Assembly: GCA_943788895.1 (NCBI GenBank)
Contig: CALSRZ010000001.1
Coordinates: forward strand, 248,001-312,000
DNA: 64,000 nucleotides
Reading direction: 5' to 3'
From: an uncultured Pseudomonadales bacterium
Lineage (GTDB): Bacteria; Pseudomonadota; Gammaproteobacteria; Pseudomonadales; Porticoccaceae
This document shows positions 1-10,452 of this stretch, piece after piece (the first letter of the stretch is position 1; every line of letters begins with the position of its first letter). The notes below the pieces were generated by a model. That model ran no database searches. It saw only the letters and a program-made list of their open reading frames with translations, and was not told where the DNA came from. The translations under genes were made by a program, and so were the position numbers.

Positions 1-1419
1 TCTAAAAATGGTGAAATCATTCCACTGCACCTAAGTATCACGGCAATTCATAAGGTTTCAGGGGAGGTTAGTCACTATGTTATTGGCTTTGCAGATATTA
101 CCAAAAGTAAACAGGATGCCGATGAAATTTATAGTTTAGCCTTTTTTGACCCCCTCACAGGTCTACCCAATAGGCGTTTGCTTATGGATAGATTAAATCA
201 AGCTGTAGGCACTGGCGCCCGAAGTGGCCAGATGGCCGCGCTGCTTTTTATTGACCTAGATAATTTTAAATCATTAAACGATTCACTGGGTCATAGCTAT
301 GGCGATCTGATGTTGGTTCAGGTAGCCGAGCGATTAAGGAGCTGCTTGCGGATTGAAGACTCGGTTGCCCGTATAGGGGGTGATGAATTTGTGGTTATTT
401 TGCAGAATATCACCGAGGATGCGCCGGCCCAGACTGAAGTTGTGGCCAAAAAGATTTTGGCATCACTCAGTAGGCCCTATTTTTTGAAAGATCATGAGTA
501 CTTTTGCAGTGCAAGTATTGGCGCCACTCTATTCAATAGTCATGGTGCTAATGCGGATGAACTGCTTAAGCAGGCTGATTTGGCCATGTATCAGGCGAAA
601 AAGTCAGGACGTAATATGCTGAGATTTTTTGATCCTCAGATGCAGGAAAATATCGCACAGCGAGTAAAGCTTGAAAATGCTTTGCACAATGCACTTATTA
701 ACCATCAATTCCAACTCTATTACCAGGCCCAGGTTGATGGTTCCAATAAGATAATAGGTGCAGAGGCATTAATTCGTTGGGAGCATCCGAAGCTTGGCGT
801 TATATCACCCGATGATTTCATTCCTCTTGCTGAGGAATCAGGGTTGATTCTTCCTATAGGATACTGGGTTTTAGAATCTGCTTGTGCTCAGTTAAAAAAA
901 TGGCAAGCTAATAGCCAAACATCAGCTATGACATTGTCAATTAATATTAGTCCACGTCAGTTCCATCAAGCCGATTTTGTAGCGGAGGTGCTGAAGAGTT
1001 TATCGAAAGTCACGGTTGATCCTAAATTGCTTAAACTAGAGCTGACAGAAAGAATTTTATTAGAGAATACAGAAGAGGCTGTCACCAAAATGGGTGAACT
1101 TAAGGCTGCGGGGGTTGGGTTTTCCTTAGATGATTTTGGTACTGGATTTTCATCTATGTCTTATCTGACTAAATTGCCACTATCGCAACTAAAAATAGAC
1201 CAATCGTTTATCCATAATATAGGCTCTAAGGAAAGTGATGAAATCATTGTCAAGACGATAGTTGGAATGTCGAAAAGCCTTGGATTAGAGGTGGTTGCTG
1301 AGGGGGTGGAGTCGCAGGATCAGTATGACTATTTAGAGTCCTTAGGCTGCCAATTATTTCAAGGTTATTTTTTTGCTCGACCGGAACCAATTGCTGAATT
1401 TAATAGTCTTCTGAATTAG
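1..1419 (+). CDS. PAS/GGDEF/EAL diguanylate cyclase-phosphodiesterase (5' truncated by window edge)
   Basis: Frame open from base 1; GGDEF motif (ARIGGDEFVVIL), EAL-type domain (AEALIRWEHP, DDFGTGFSS, AEGVES); upstream residues resemble a PAS/PAC end (GFADITKSKQ). Confidence 0.93.
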   Translation, partial: SKNGEIIPLHLSITAIHKVSGEVSHYVIGFADITKSKQDADEIYSLAFFDPLTGLPNRRLLMDRLNQAVGTGARSGQMAALLFIDLDNFKSLNDSLGHSYGDLMLVQVAERLRSCLRIEDSVARIGGDEFVVILQNITEDAPAQTEVVAKKILASLSRPYFLKDHEYFCSASIGATLFNSHGANADELLKQADLAMYQAKKSGRNMLRFFDPQMQENIAQRVKLENALHNALINHQFQLYYQAQVDGSNKIIGAEALIRWEHPKLGVISPDDFIPLAEESGLILPIGYWVLESACAQLKKWQANSQTSAMTLSINISPRQFHQADFVAEVLKSLSKVTVDPKLLKLELTERILLENTEEAVTKMGELKAAGVGFSLDDFGTGFSSMSYLTKLPLSQLKIDQSFIHNIGSKESDEIIVKTIVGMSKSLGLEVVAEGVESQDQYDYLESLGCQLFQGYFFARPEPIAEFNSLLN

Positions 1420-1456
1420 ATCAAAATCCTATTGCTGTTATGTATTGGTAAGAATT

Positions 1457-1486
1457 AAAAAGGGGTGCTGAAAAGCACCCCTTTTT
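1457..1486. terminator. Rho-independent bidirectional terminator
   Basis: Perfect inverted repeat AAAAAGGGGTGCT-GAAA-AGCACCCCTTTTT between convergent genes. Confidence 0.9.
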
Positions 1487-1509
1487 AATATTTGGATAAG
1501 CGATACTCG

Positions 1510-2196
1510 CTAGCCACATTTAGAATCGCCGCAGTTTAGGCAGGTCATACAGCCATCCATCAGGATAACCGCTTTCACGCTACACTTCTTGCAGACCTCT
1601 GCAGTGGGTGGGAAATCACTGCTCTCTGAAGCAGCAGGCGCAGCAGCGGAGCCTTCAAACTCAGCGCGCTTTTCGTCCATAATTTTCTGCTGGTGCTCTG
1701 GGATTTCTGGCTTTTTGAGCATGCCAATTTTCTGCAGATGATCTTCGATCGCCCAGCCAATCTCAGCGACTAGTGAGGGCATAAACTTACCGCCAGGCTT
1801 AAAGTAACCACCCTGCGGATCAAATACAGCCTTGAGCTCTTCCACCAGGAATGTGCAGTCACCACCTTTGCGGAATACCGCAGAGATAACGCGAGTCAGT
1901 GCCACAATCCACTGGAAGTGATCCATGTTTTTCGAGTTGATAAAGACTTCAAACGGGCGGCGCAACTCATGGTCAGTGCCCTCGTTCAAAATAATATCGT
2001 TAATCGTCAAATACAGCGCATGATCAGACATTGGCGTCTTGATCTTGTAGGTGCTGCCAGCCAGAGCTTCAGGTCGCGAAACCTTCTCGTGCATCTGGAT
2101 GATATTTGACTCCGCTGTTTTCGCCGCGGCTTCTTTTGTCTGCTCTTCAGTGCTTACCTTGTAGGAGACAATTTTACTTTCAATTTTCTTGCTCAT
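1510..2196 (-). CDS. nrdJb: Class II (B12-dependent) ribonucleotide reductase, small/C-terminal component NrdJb
   Basis: 228 aa, directly downstream of NrdJa; Cys-rich tail CKKCSVKAVILMDGCMTCLNCGDSKCG; matches the split NrdJa/NrdJb architecture known in Pseudomonas. Confidence 0.85.
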   Translation of the reverse strand: MSKKIESKIVSYKVSTEEQTKEAAAKTAESNIIQMHEKVSRPEALAGSTYKIKTPMSDHALYLTINDIILNEGTDHELRRPFEVFINSKNMDHFQWIVALTRVISAVFRKGGDCTFLVEELKAVFDPQGGYFKPGGKFMPSLVAEIGWAIEDHLQKIGMLKKPEIPEHQQKIMDEKRAEFEGSAAAPAASESSDFPPTAEVCKKCSVKAVILMDGCMTCLNCGDSKCG

Positions 2197-2248
2197 TTTA
2201 TTCCTCGTGCTATTCCGTGCTGGTTGCTACAGCATCTAATTAATGGGA

Positions 2249-4402
2249 TCAGAATTTACCGTAGTAACCTTCTTTCAATGCATCAAACAGGTTGGCGGCA
2301 GTATGGGTTTCACCGTCGTACTCAACCTCTTCATTACCTTTAAACTCAACTGTTGAACCATCGTCCAAGGTAAAGCTATAAGTGGTGTTCTCGAGATCTT
2401 TCTCGGTCACCAGTACACCCTGGAACGCTTCTGGATTAAAGCGGAACGTGGTGCAACCCTTAAGACCTTTCTCGGCGGCGTAGAGGTAGATATCTTTAAA
2501 GTCCTCGTAGTCGCAGTCTGTAGGTACGTTGATGGTTTTCGAGATTGATGAGTCAACCCACTTCTGTGCGGCGGCCTGAATATCAACATGAGCCTTGGGC
2601 ACAATATTTTCTGAGCTCATAAAGTAGTCGGGCAGTGCTTCTTCTTCTGAGGTGCCGTAAGGCATGGCTTTCTCATTAATCAGCGTGCGGTAAGCCAGTA
2701 GCTCATAGGAGAAAACATCTACTTTCTCTTTCGACTTCTTGCCTTCGCGAATAACGTTACGCGAGTAGTGGTGAGCAAAGCTTGGCTCAATACCGTTACT
2801 GACGTTGTTAGCCAATGAAAGGGAGATTGTGCCTGTCGGCGCAATTGATGAGTGGTGGCTAAACCGACAGCCTTCTTCAATAATTGAGTCGATCAGCTCT
2901 GGGGCAACTGTGGCGATATTCTGCATATAATTGCTGTACTTGCCGAGCAGTACTTTACCTTTAATTGTGCTGCCAACTTTGATGCCGTCTTTGGCCAGCT
3001 CTGGACGCTTAAATAGCAGGGCGGCAGTAACATCAAAATCATCTTCCATAATTGGCGCTGGGCCTTTTTCACGGGCCAGTTCGAGACCGGCAGTCAGACC
3101 AGATACGGCCATGTCCTGTGCTACGCGCTCGGTGAATTCCAGTGAGTCCTGCTCGCCGTACTTCATGCGCAGCATGGTCAGGGTTGAACCCAGACCGAGG
3201 AAGCCCATACCGTGACGACGCTTGTATTCGATCTCTTTGCGCTGACCATCGAGTGGCAGGCCGTTGATCTCAACGACGTTATCCAGCATGCGGGTAAAGA
3301 CAGCGACAACTTCTGCGTACTCTTCCCAGTCGAAATAAGCTTCTGGGGTAAACGGATTGCGCACAAACTTGGTTAGGTTAACCGAGCCGAGCAGGCAGCT
3401 GCCGTAAGGGGGCAGGGGCTGTTCACCGCAGGGGTTGGTGGCGCGGATATCTTCACAGAACCAGTTGTTGTTATTTTTGTTGACCTGGTCGATCAGAATA
3501 AAGCCCGGCTCTGCATAGTCGTAGGTGGACGACATAATCGCATTCCACAGCTTCTGTGCACGAATGGTTTCATAGATGCGACAGGCAACCAGACCTTCTT
3601 TATTGGTTGTGTAAGCTTCTGTAGTCGGGAAGTGCTTCCAGACGATATTGTCAGCTTTGAGGTCGAGTCCGCCTTCGATTTCTTTAGCGCTAACTGGGAA
3701 GGTGAGGTCCCAGGTGCTGTCGTTGCGAACTGCTTCAATAAATTCTTCGGTGATCAGCAGCGACAGGTTGAACTGACGCAGACGACCGTCTTCACGCTTG
3801 GCGCGAACAAAATCAAATACATCCGGGTGGCTGACATCAAAGGTGGCCATCTGTGCACCGCGGCGGCCGCCGGCGGATGAGACGGTAAAACACATCTTGT
3901 CGTAGATATCCATAAACGACAGCGGCCCTGAGGTGTAAGCACCAGCACCGGAAACATAGGCACCTTTGGGACGCAGTGTTGAGAATTCATAACCGATACC
4001 GCAACCGGCTTTCAAGGTTAGACCGGCTTCGAGGTTGCGCTCGAGAATGCCCTGCATGGAATCGGGAACAATGCCGGATACGGTGCAGTTAATAGTCGAG
4101 GTGGCTGGCTTGTAGGCCTGAGCACCGGCATTGGAGATAATGCGGCCGGCGGGAATGGCGCCGTGCTGAAGTGCCCAGACAAAACGCTTTTTCCACTCAT
4201 CGCGCTTATCTTTGGCTTCGACATCGGACAGCGCCTTGGCAACACGCTCATAAGTTGCATTGATATCTGCATCTACAGGCTGCTCTTGCTTGTCTTTAAG
4301 TCGGTATTTTTTGTCCCAGATATCCAGTGATGCATCTTGCATTTTGATCTCTGGCGTTTTTTTGGCGGCTTTTACTGATTTTAGTTTCGGTGCGGTGCTC
4401 AT
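2249..4402 (-). CDS. nrdJa: Adenosylcobalamin-dependent ribonucleoside-diphosphate reductase, catalytic component NrdJa
   Basis: 717 aa; RNR signatures NPCGEQPLPPYGSCLLGSVNL, APTGTISL. Confidence 0.93.
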   Translation of the reverse strand: MSTAPKLKSVKAAKKTPEIKMQDASLDIWDKKYRLKDKQEQPVDADINATYERVAKALSDVEAKDKRDEWKKRFVWALQHGAIPAGRIISNAGAQAYKPATSTINCTVSGIVPDSMQGILERNLEAGLTLKAGCGIGYEFSTLRPKGAYVSGAGAYTSGPLSFMDIYDKMCFTVSSAGGRRGAQMATFDVSHPDVFDFVRAKREDGRLRQFNLSLLITEEFIEAVRNDSTWDLTFPVSAKEIEGGLDLKADNIVWKHFPTTEAYTTNKEGLVACRIYETIRAQKLWNAIMSSTYDYAEPGFILIDQVNKNNNNWFCEDIRATNPCGEQPLPPYGSCLLGSVNLTKFVRNPFTPEAYFDWEEYAEVVAVFTRMLDNVVEINGLPLDGQRKEIEYKRRHGMGFLGLGSTLTMLRMKYGEQDSLEFTERVAQDMAVSGLTAGLELAREKGPAPIMEDDFDVTAALLFKRPELAKDGIKVGSTIKGKVLLGKYSNYMQNIATVAPELIDSIIEEGCRFSHHSSIAPTGTISLSLANNVSNGIEPSFAHHYSRNVIREGKKSKEKVDVFSYELLAYRTLINEKAMPYGTSEEEALPDYFMSSENIVPKAHVDIQAAAQKWVDSSISKTINVPTDCDYEDFKDIYLYAAEKGLKGCTTFRFNPEAFQGVLVTEKDLENTTYSFTLDDGSTVEFKGNEEVEYDGETHTAANLFDALKEGYYGKF

Positions 4403-4560
4403 TGATTGTCTGACCTTTTAATCGTCTCTCTCGGCTCACATACATGATGTTGCTGAGATTTTTATGGATATATAAATAGCAGCTGTCTAAATTACTACTG
4501 ATTTCCTACTAAATTCCCGGGTTTTTGTTTTTATTCTCTGGGGAACTAGTGAAGCAGTTT

Positions 4561-4576
4561 ATCCTACATGGTGTGT
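4561..4576. promoter_or_regulatory. Candidate NrdR box (distal, weaker)
   Basis: ATCCTACATGGTGTGT, 11/16 to ACACWATATMTWGTGT; start exactly 31 bp from the second box. Confidence 0.55.
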
Positions 4577-4591
4577 CTTGCAAGCCCTAAT

Positions 4592-4607
4592 CCACTATAT
4601 CTTGTGT
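4592..4607. promoter_or_regulatory. Candidate NrdR box (strong)
   Basis: CCACTATATCTTGTGT, 15/16 to consensus ACACWATATMTWGTGT, upstream of nrdJa. Confidence 0.75.
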
Positions 4608-4889
4608 TTTTTTCTTAATAACCCGAATTACCGGTTTGTAAGTCATTGAAAAACTTGTGGATAAGTCGCGCAAAACCTTGCCGGTGGCGGTTTCGGTAAA
4701 AACTGACCGCGATCAATAAACCGGTCACCCTGTCTTTGCGTATAAATAAGCTGTTGGCAGAGATTAAAACAACAACGAATGAGAGCGTTGTGTCATTCCG
4801 GTGACTTGGATAAACTAGGCGCTTTATTGTGATTCACCCAAAAAGCGGTCTCCCATAGGGGAAACGACCGCAATCTGTTGAGGTTTTCC

Positions 4890-6149
4890 ATGGATATTTT
4901 TGACTTCTCCGATGGCCGCGAAGGCTACTACGGGGAATACGGCGGCGTTTTTCTGCCTGAAATTCTACATGCAACCATTGAAGAGTTGTTGGTCTGTTTC
5001 CGCGAGTGCAAAGCGGATCCAAAATTCTGGCAGGACTATGTTGCATTGATGCAGAGTTATTCTGGCCGACCGACCCCAGTGACGCATCTGGAAAACCTGT
5101 CGCGCAAACTGGGTGGCGCGCAGATTTATGTTAAGCGTGAAGATCTCAACCACACCGGTTCGCACAAGGTAAATAATGTAATGGGCCAGGGCCTGTTATG
5201 TCAGCGTCTCGGTAAGCGCAAGGTGATTGCTGAGACTGGTGCTGGTCAGCACGGTTTTGCCACGGCGACCATGGCGGCGCGCTTTGGTTTTGATTGTAAA
5301 ATTTATATGGGTGCAGTGGATGTGGCGCGACAGCGTCCCAATGTATTTTGGATGGAAAATCTTGGTGCCGAGGTTGTGGCTGTCCAAGATGGTCAGAAGA
5401 CGCTTAAAGATGCGATCAATGAAGCGATGCGCGATTGGGTGACCAATATGGCCGATACCCATTATATTCTGGGTACCGCCTGTGGGCCTCATCCGTTCCC
5501 GGAAATGGTTAGCTGGTTCCAGTCGATTATCGGCTTTGAAGCGCGCGAGCAGATGCTTGCCCAGACTGGCAGATTGCCGGATCGTGTTTACGCCTGTGTC
5601 GGTGGTGGTTCAAATGCCATGGGCATTTTCCAGGCCTTCTTTGACGATGATAATGTTGAGCTGATTGGCAGTGAAGCCGGTGGTCAGGGTGTGGGTTCTT
5701 ATATGCACGCTGCACGTCTGGCTTATGACGATGCTACTGTCGGCGTCGCTCAGGGTTTTAAAACCTATTTTCTGCAGAACGAGGAAGGCAATATGAATGA
5801 GACTCATTCGGTTGCTGCCGGTCTCGACTATATTGGTGTCAACCCGATCTTTGCTCATCTCCACGATAAGGGCAAGGTGCGCTTTGAAGCGGCCACCGAT
5901 ATTGAAGTTAAGGAAGCGTTGCGACTGACTATGCGCACCGAGGGTTTGATTCCTGCGCTGGAGAGTACTCACGCTTTTGTCACGGCGATTAAAGAAGCGC
6001 CGACTATGGGCAAAGACGAAATTATATTGATCAACCAATCCGGTCGCGGTGATAAAGATATCTTTACCATTGCCGATGCATTGGATGATGCTAAGTGGAA
6101 AACATTTATTAATGGCAAAGCGGATCAGTACCGCGCGGAGAATAACTAA
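4890..6149 (+). CDS. trpB: Tryptophan synthase beta subunit
   Basis: PLP motif KREDLNHTGSHKVNN, GGGSNAMG; ATG at 4890 preferred over the TTG at 4878. Confidence 0.93.
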   Translation: MDIFDFSDGREGYYGEYGGVFLPEILHATIEELLVCFRECKADPKFWQDYVALMQSYSGRPTPVTHLENLSRKLGGAQIYVKREDLNHTGSHKVNNVMGQGLLCQRLGKRKVIAETGAGQHGFATATMAARFGFDCKIYMGAVDVARQRPNVFWMENLGAEVVAVQDGQKTLKDAINEAMRDWVTNMADTHYILGTACGPHPFPEMVSWFQSIIGFEAREQMLAQTGRLPDRVYACVGGGSNAMGIFQAFFDDDNVELIGSEAGGQGVGSYMHAARLAYDDATVGVAQGFKTYFLQNEEGNMNETHSVAAGLDYIGVNPIFAHLHDKGKVRFEAATDIEVKEALRLTMRTEGLIPALESTHAFVTAIKEAPTMGKDEIILINQSGRGDKDIFTIADALDDAKWKTFINGKADQYRAENN

Positions 6150-6917
6150 TGGCTCTGCAAAGCTTTCTTGCCGAACGTAAAAAAGATAAAGATCTTTTGG
6201 TGATGGCCCATGTGGTCTGTGGTTACCCTTCCTTTGAAGCCAATATGCAAGAACTGGAGATTATGGCGGAAGCCGGTGTTGATCTGGTTGAGCTGCAGTT
6301 TCCATTTTCTGAGCCGAGTGCCGATGGCCCGCTGTTTGTAAATGCCAATGAGCAGTCTCTAAAGGCCGGCACTACGGTTGAGGACTGCTTTGAGTTTATG
6401 CAGCAGGCCAGCGAACGTTTTCCTTTTCAGCTGTTGATGATGGGTTACTACAACACTGTCTTTAAGATGGGTGAAGAGACCTTTGTTAAGCGCCTTAAAG
6501 CAGCGGGTGGTGTTGGTTATATTCTGCCGGATCTGCCGGTAGAAGAGTCTGCCAACCTGCATCGCCTGTCGGAAGAGGCGGGTATTGAGCCGATTATTTT
6601 GATGACGCCGACTAGCAGTGATAAGCGTCTGGCACAGTTGGGTGCGGTAAGTCGCGGTCTGGTTTATGTGGTTGCCCGCAAAGGTGTTACCGGTTCGAAA
6701 ACCAATATGGGTGATGATGTGTCTGGCGCTGATCGAACGCTGTCGTCAACATACCGACGCGCAGATTGGTGTTGGCTTTGGTATTAGTGGCAAGGAAGAT
6801 ATGGACTTTTTGCGTGGTTCTGCAGATATGGCGATTGTCGGTACTGCGGCATTAAAAACCTGGGAAGAGTCTGGTGCCGATGGCTTGCGCAAGTTCTTTG
6901 CCGAGTTGATGGCTTAG
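6149..6917 (+). CDS. trpA: Tryptophan synthase alpha subunit (divergent type; frameshift near 6724)
   Basis: ELQFPFSEPSADGP and ARKGVTGSKT; C-terminal half (ALIERCRQHTDAQIGVGFGISG...) lies in another frame, restored by removing one g near 6724. Confidence 0.88.
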
Positions 6918-6930
6918 ATAGATCTGACTT

Positions 6931-7659
6931 TTAACTCTCGGTTGCTACCGAGAAACGCCAGTCATTAATCAGCTGGGATTTTATCTCTTCAAGGGGTGTG
7001 TAAGCACCCCAGTCTATTTTCTTTACACAGACCAGATGTGCGCCGATAGCGGAGCTGATCGGTCCTGCCCAGCAGGGTAGTAATTCGCTGTCGTTGTCGC
7101 TGATAAGCGATAGCAACTTCGCGGTAAATGCCCGACCATATTTCTCTTCTAATTCAGTCGACAATATAGCCCCGTAGCGATCGAATAGATCAGCTTCCCG
7201 AGTTGAGAAGTTGCCGAGTGCTTGCTGTGCTTTTTCAAAAACCTGACCCCCATACCGAGCGGTACTAAAGGTATCCACCCACAGCCAGAGTGTTGCGGGC
7301 TCCCGGTAACTATCGCGATTCTGTTGATAAAAACGTTCCAGCTGCTGTGCCGTGGGAATTTTTTGCGTGGTGACATTTTTGGTTAAACCGGCCAGCCGAG
7401 CTTCCATAGCATCCTGATCAATACTGCTGTCTATATCGGCGCCGATACCCGGCACATCAACCATGGTATTGCCGAATAGTTTGCTGTTGATACGGTTTTG
7501 TAGCTCTGCATTATCGGGATTGGTCAGCTGATCCATAGCCCAGTTGTCGGTGCTCTTATCGCCGCTTTTAAGCCAGTAGCCAAGGCTGATAAGCGTGCAG
7601 AAAATAATCATTACAATGATCAGCAGCAGAAAGAGTTGTCTGGGTGTTTTTTGTGTCAC
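6931..7659 (-). CDS. Parvulin/SurA-like peptidyl-prolyl isomerase family protein, membrane anchored
   Basis: N-terminal TM helix, then IPTAQQLERFYQQNRDSYREPATL; PpiC-like. Confidence 0.6.
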   Translation of the reverse strand: MTQKTPRQLFLLLIIVMIIFCTLISLGYWLKSGDKSTDNWAMDQLTNPDNAELQNRINSKLFGNTMVDVPGIGADIDSSIDQDAMEARLAGLTKNVTTQKIPTAQQLERFYQQNRDSYREPATLWLWVDTFSTARYGGQVFEKAQQALGNFSTREADLFDRYGAILSTELEEKYGRAFTAKLLSLISDNDSELLPCWAGPISSAIGAHLVCVKKIDWGAYTPLEEIKSQLINDWRFSVATES

Positions 7660-7695
7660 GGCAGTTTCGTTATCTAAGTTTATGATTTAAGGGTT

Positions 7696-9172
7696 TTACT
7701 GTTTAAAGATTTTTATCCAATCCCCAGGGCGCGGTTCGCCACTGGGATAATGGCCATTGATTATACGCAGATCATCTATCTCTGTAGAGTTCAGGTTAAA
7801 GGCCTTGCCGAGGGCATCAAAGGTGGTTGCGCCGGTGGCTTTTACATAGTGAATGGTTTTGGGTTTCTGACCGGCAATCTCGCGCCGCGAAATCGGCCTA
7901 AAGCTTTTAATTGATTCGACAAACAGTTTGTCGGCCTCGGCAAACTGTTCCTGCTTATCCACCTGACCGTTAAATACAAAGGCATTGAGTTTGTAATAGA
8001 TCACCGCAATACGCTGGTCGGGCTGGTCTTCTGCGCCGGCCAAGATACCGCTAAAACCTTTTAGCCCAGCAGGAGAAATTGTCTGACCCTGATCAAGTTT
8101 TGACACCTTGAGGAAGTTGTAGAGATACTCCTCGGGGCTCTGTGACGTTCGTGCAATCGGCGTTAGGGAGAGCTGGGCATCATTGCTCTCTGGCACGCCC
8201 ACCGAGCTGTGTTTGCTGACATCGTTGGTCTGTGTCCAGCCCTCGGGATAGTCAAAGCGCACGCGCAGCTGCATATTGTTGTAGCGCTCGGGTTTCTTCT
8301 CTTTGGCGAGAAAGTTTTCTCCCCAGATAAGCCCTTCGGTAAGTTTGCGGTACTCGGCTGCACCGTTGCCACGGGTCTCGGTGGATTGCACGCTCTGAGC
8401 TTTGCTAACCACGGTGCGCAGTCGTGAATCATTGCGCGGGTGGCTGGCAAATATGCCATGGTAGGTCTGCTTGCTGGCACCCTTGGCTTTGGCGCGGTCT
8501 TTCTGCAGCATTTCGTAGTCTTTCATAATCGATAGCATGCTGATCATCTCGCTAGGCTTGTAACCCAGCTTGGCCATATATTCGGCACCGGCTTCATCGG
8601 CTTCCAATTCGTTGCGGCGGCCGTGACCGCGAATAATCGAGTTGGCGTAGGCCATGCCGGCTTCGTAGACTTCACCGCTGCCGGAGAGCACGGCGGCAAT
8701 AGTCGATAAGACCTGCGCGCCGATTGCCTTGCCCTCCTGGCCGGTGACATGTTTTTTGGTGATATGGGCAACTTCGTGGGCGAGCACTGAGACCAGCTGG
8801 GCTTCATTGCTAACATAGTTGAGCAGGCCGCGATTGACGTAGACATAGTTGCCGCGAGTGGCGAAAGCATTGAGGTCTTCTGAGTCGAGCAGGGTGAAGG
8901 TAAATTTCTTCTCCGGCCATCTCCGACTGGGCGACGATTTCATTGCCAAGTCTTTTGATATAGGCATCCAGTTCTGGGTCATCGTAGATCGGGGTGGCCT
9001 GCAGCACCTCTTTATAGATATCTTCGCCGGTGGTTTTTGCCGCCAGTTGTACTGGCATTAGCAGGGCTAGACAGATGGTAGTCCACAGAGTCGGGCGAAA
9101 ATTCGACAACAAAAATATCATCCAGCTTACTCTCAATTTTCCTCCCAATTTTGCTCTCACTTTTCCTTTCAT
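7696..9172 (-). CDS. M48 family metalloprotease with C-terminal LysM-like segment (frameshift near 8930)
   Basis: HEVAHITKKH zinc motif; C-terminus TTFDALGKAFNLNSTEIDDLRIINGHYPSGEPRPGDWIKIF; N-terminal part in ORF 8810..9172, rest in 7696..8982. Confidence 0.85.
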
Positions 9173-9825
9173 TTTTTCACGCTAAAGAATGTCTTCAGCT
9201 GTTTGCCAAGGCTGCTGCAGGCATCTTTTTTAACCGGTGTTAACAGCGGAATAGGGGCCACGGCGCCAATCAGGTAGGAGGTGCCTGCAGAGTCTACCCG
9301 CAGTCGGCCCTTTTCGCTAAAGTCATTGAGGTCCCAGACGATAGCTTCATAGACAGAGCTTTTTTCCCACTGTGCATAGCCAAAACAGCCACCGCCACCG
9401 GGGCCTATGGCGCAGCTAATCGAGCCGCCCTGATCATGGGTTTGGGTTGAGCCATCGAGCCATACCAGATAGCGAACTCTCTGACTGTCGACCTGATTTT
9501 TAATATCCGGATCCTGCATCAGGCGGGTAAGGCGTTTAAGACCTTTGGGCGCTGTTCGCGGTTCAAACCAGGGGTATATAGCGTCGATAAACTGTTGCTC
9601 GGGCATCACGCTAATATCCGCACCTTTCATTTTGCCGGCAACACAGCTGATAAATTCCCGGTCAGTATCGTAGTGTCCCGCGTCTCTGCGTCCGAGGATA
9701 ACCACAGATTCATCGCTGTTAAGCTCCATAACGCTGTTGTTTGGGCGGTATTCGTCAATAGTGGTGGTGGCACCGCAGCCGGTGAGAAGAAATACTGCTG
9801 TAACAAGGACAAAGATTTTATTCAT
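9169..9825 (-). CDS. Hypothetical lipoprotein
   Basis: Lipobox LLTGCGA; 4-bp overlaps with both neighbours. Confidence 0.75.
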   Translation of the reverse strand: MNKIFVLVTAVFLLTGCGATTTIDEYRPNNSVMELNSDESVVILGRRDAGHYDTDREFISCVAGKMKGADISVMPEQQFIDAIYPWFEPRTAPKGLKRLTRLMQDPDIKNQVDSQRVRYLVWLDGSTQTHDQGGSISCAIGPGGGGCFGYAQWEKSSVYEAIVWDLNDFSEKGRLRVDSAGTSYLIGAVAPIPLLTPVKKDACSSLGKQLKTFFSVKK

Positions 9826-10439
9826 TGTTCAGCCCCCAGCTTTTGCTCGCGCAGCATCCAGTTGTAGACGCTTGGAATACGGTAGAAGTCGAGAAGTAAT
9901 TTGGCACCGGCATCGCGCAGGGCGATAACCGCGGCTTCTTCAATGGCATTGGTTTTCGACAGCATAAATGAGTCCGGCGTCTTGCCGTAGGCGGGCATAA
10001 ACCAACTGTCGATCTGGTCGCCGTCGCTATTTTCAATATCCAGGCTGTACTTGATCCACACTTCATAGACATTCAGGTAGGTGTCAGAGGGTGTCGAGAC
10101 CTGAACTTCCTGAACAGAGGGGGTGATCACCAGGGCGTTGTCCAAACTCACCTCCTCTCTGGAGGAGATAATTTCGATATTGCTAAACAGCCCTTTAAAG
10201 GCATTGCCAAGCATGGTGGTCTGGGCGGAGCCAATGTCGATACTGGTTTTTTTATTGGGTGCCGCGACATAGCCCCTAAATTGCTCGTCGAAAATAATTG
10301 AGGCGCTGACCGCTTTAGGCTTTGTGACAACCGTTGGAAACTGTCGCTCGGCTACCTGCACCTGTGCCGATGAGCTGCAGCCGGTAATGACTAGCAGGGC
10401 AATAAGGCTGGCAATAAGATGTATGTTAGTTATCTGCAT
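9822..10439 (-). CDS. Hypothetical lipoprotein
   Basis: MQITNIHLIASLIALLVITGCSSS lipobox; likely start at 10439 rather than 10490. Confidence 0.75.
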   Translation of the reverse strand: MQITNIHLIASLIALLVITGCSSSAQVQVAERQFPTVVTKPKAVSASIIFDEQFRGYVAAPNKKTSIDIGSAQTTMLGNAFKGLFSNIEIISSREEVSLDNALVITPSVQEVQVSTPSDTYLNVYEVWIKYSLDIENSDGDQIDSWFMPAYGKTPDSFMLSKTNAIEEAAVIALRDAGAKLLLDFYRIPSVYNWMLREQKLGAEQ

Positions 10440-10452
10440 AATTTTGATTCCT

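Noticed and set aside
4403-4560. Cobalamin riboswitch upstream of nrdJa
   Set aside because: No recognisable B12-box in the leader; the NrdR boxes explain regulation better.
5610-6038. 142-aa minus-strand ORF inside trpB
   Set aside because: Antisense shadow ORF without family features.
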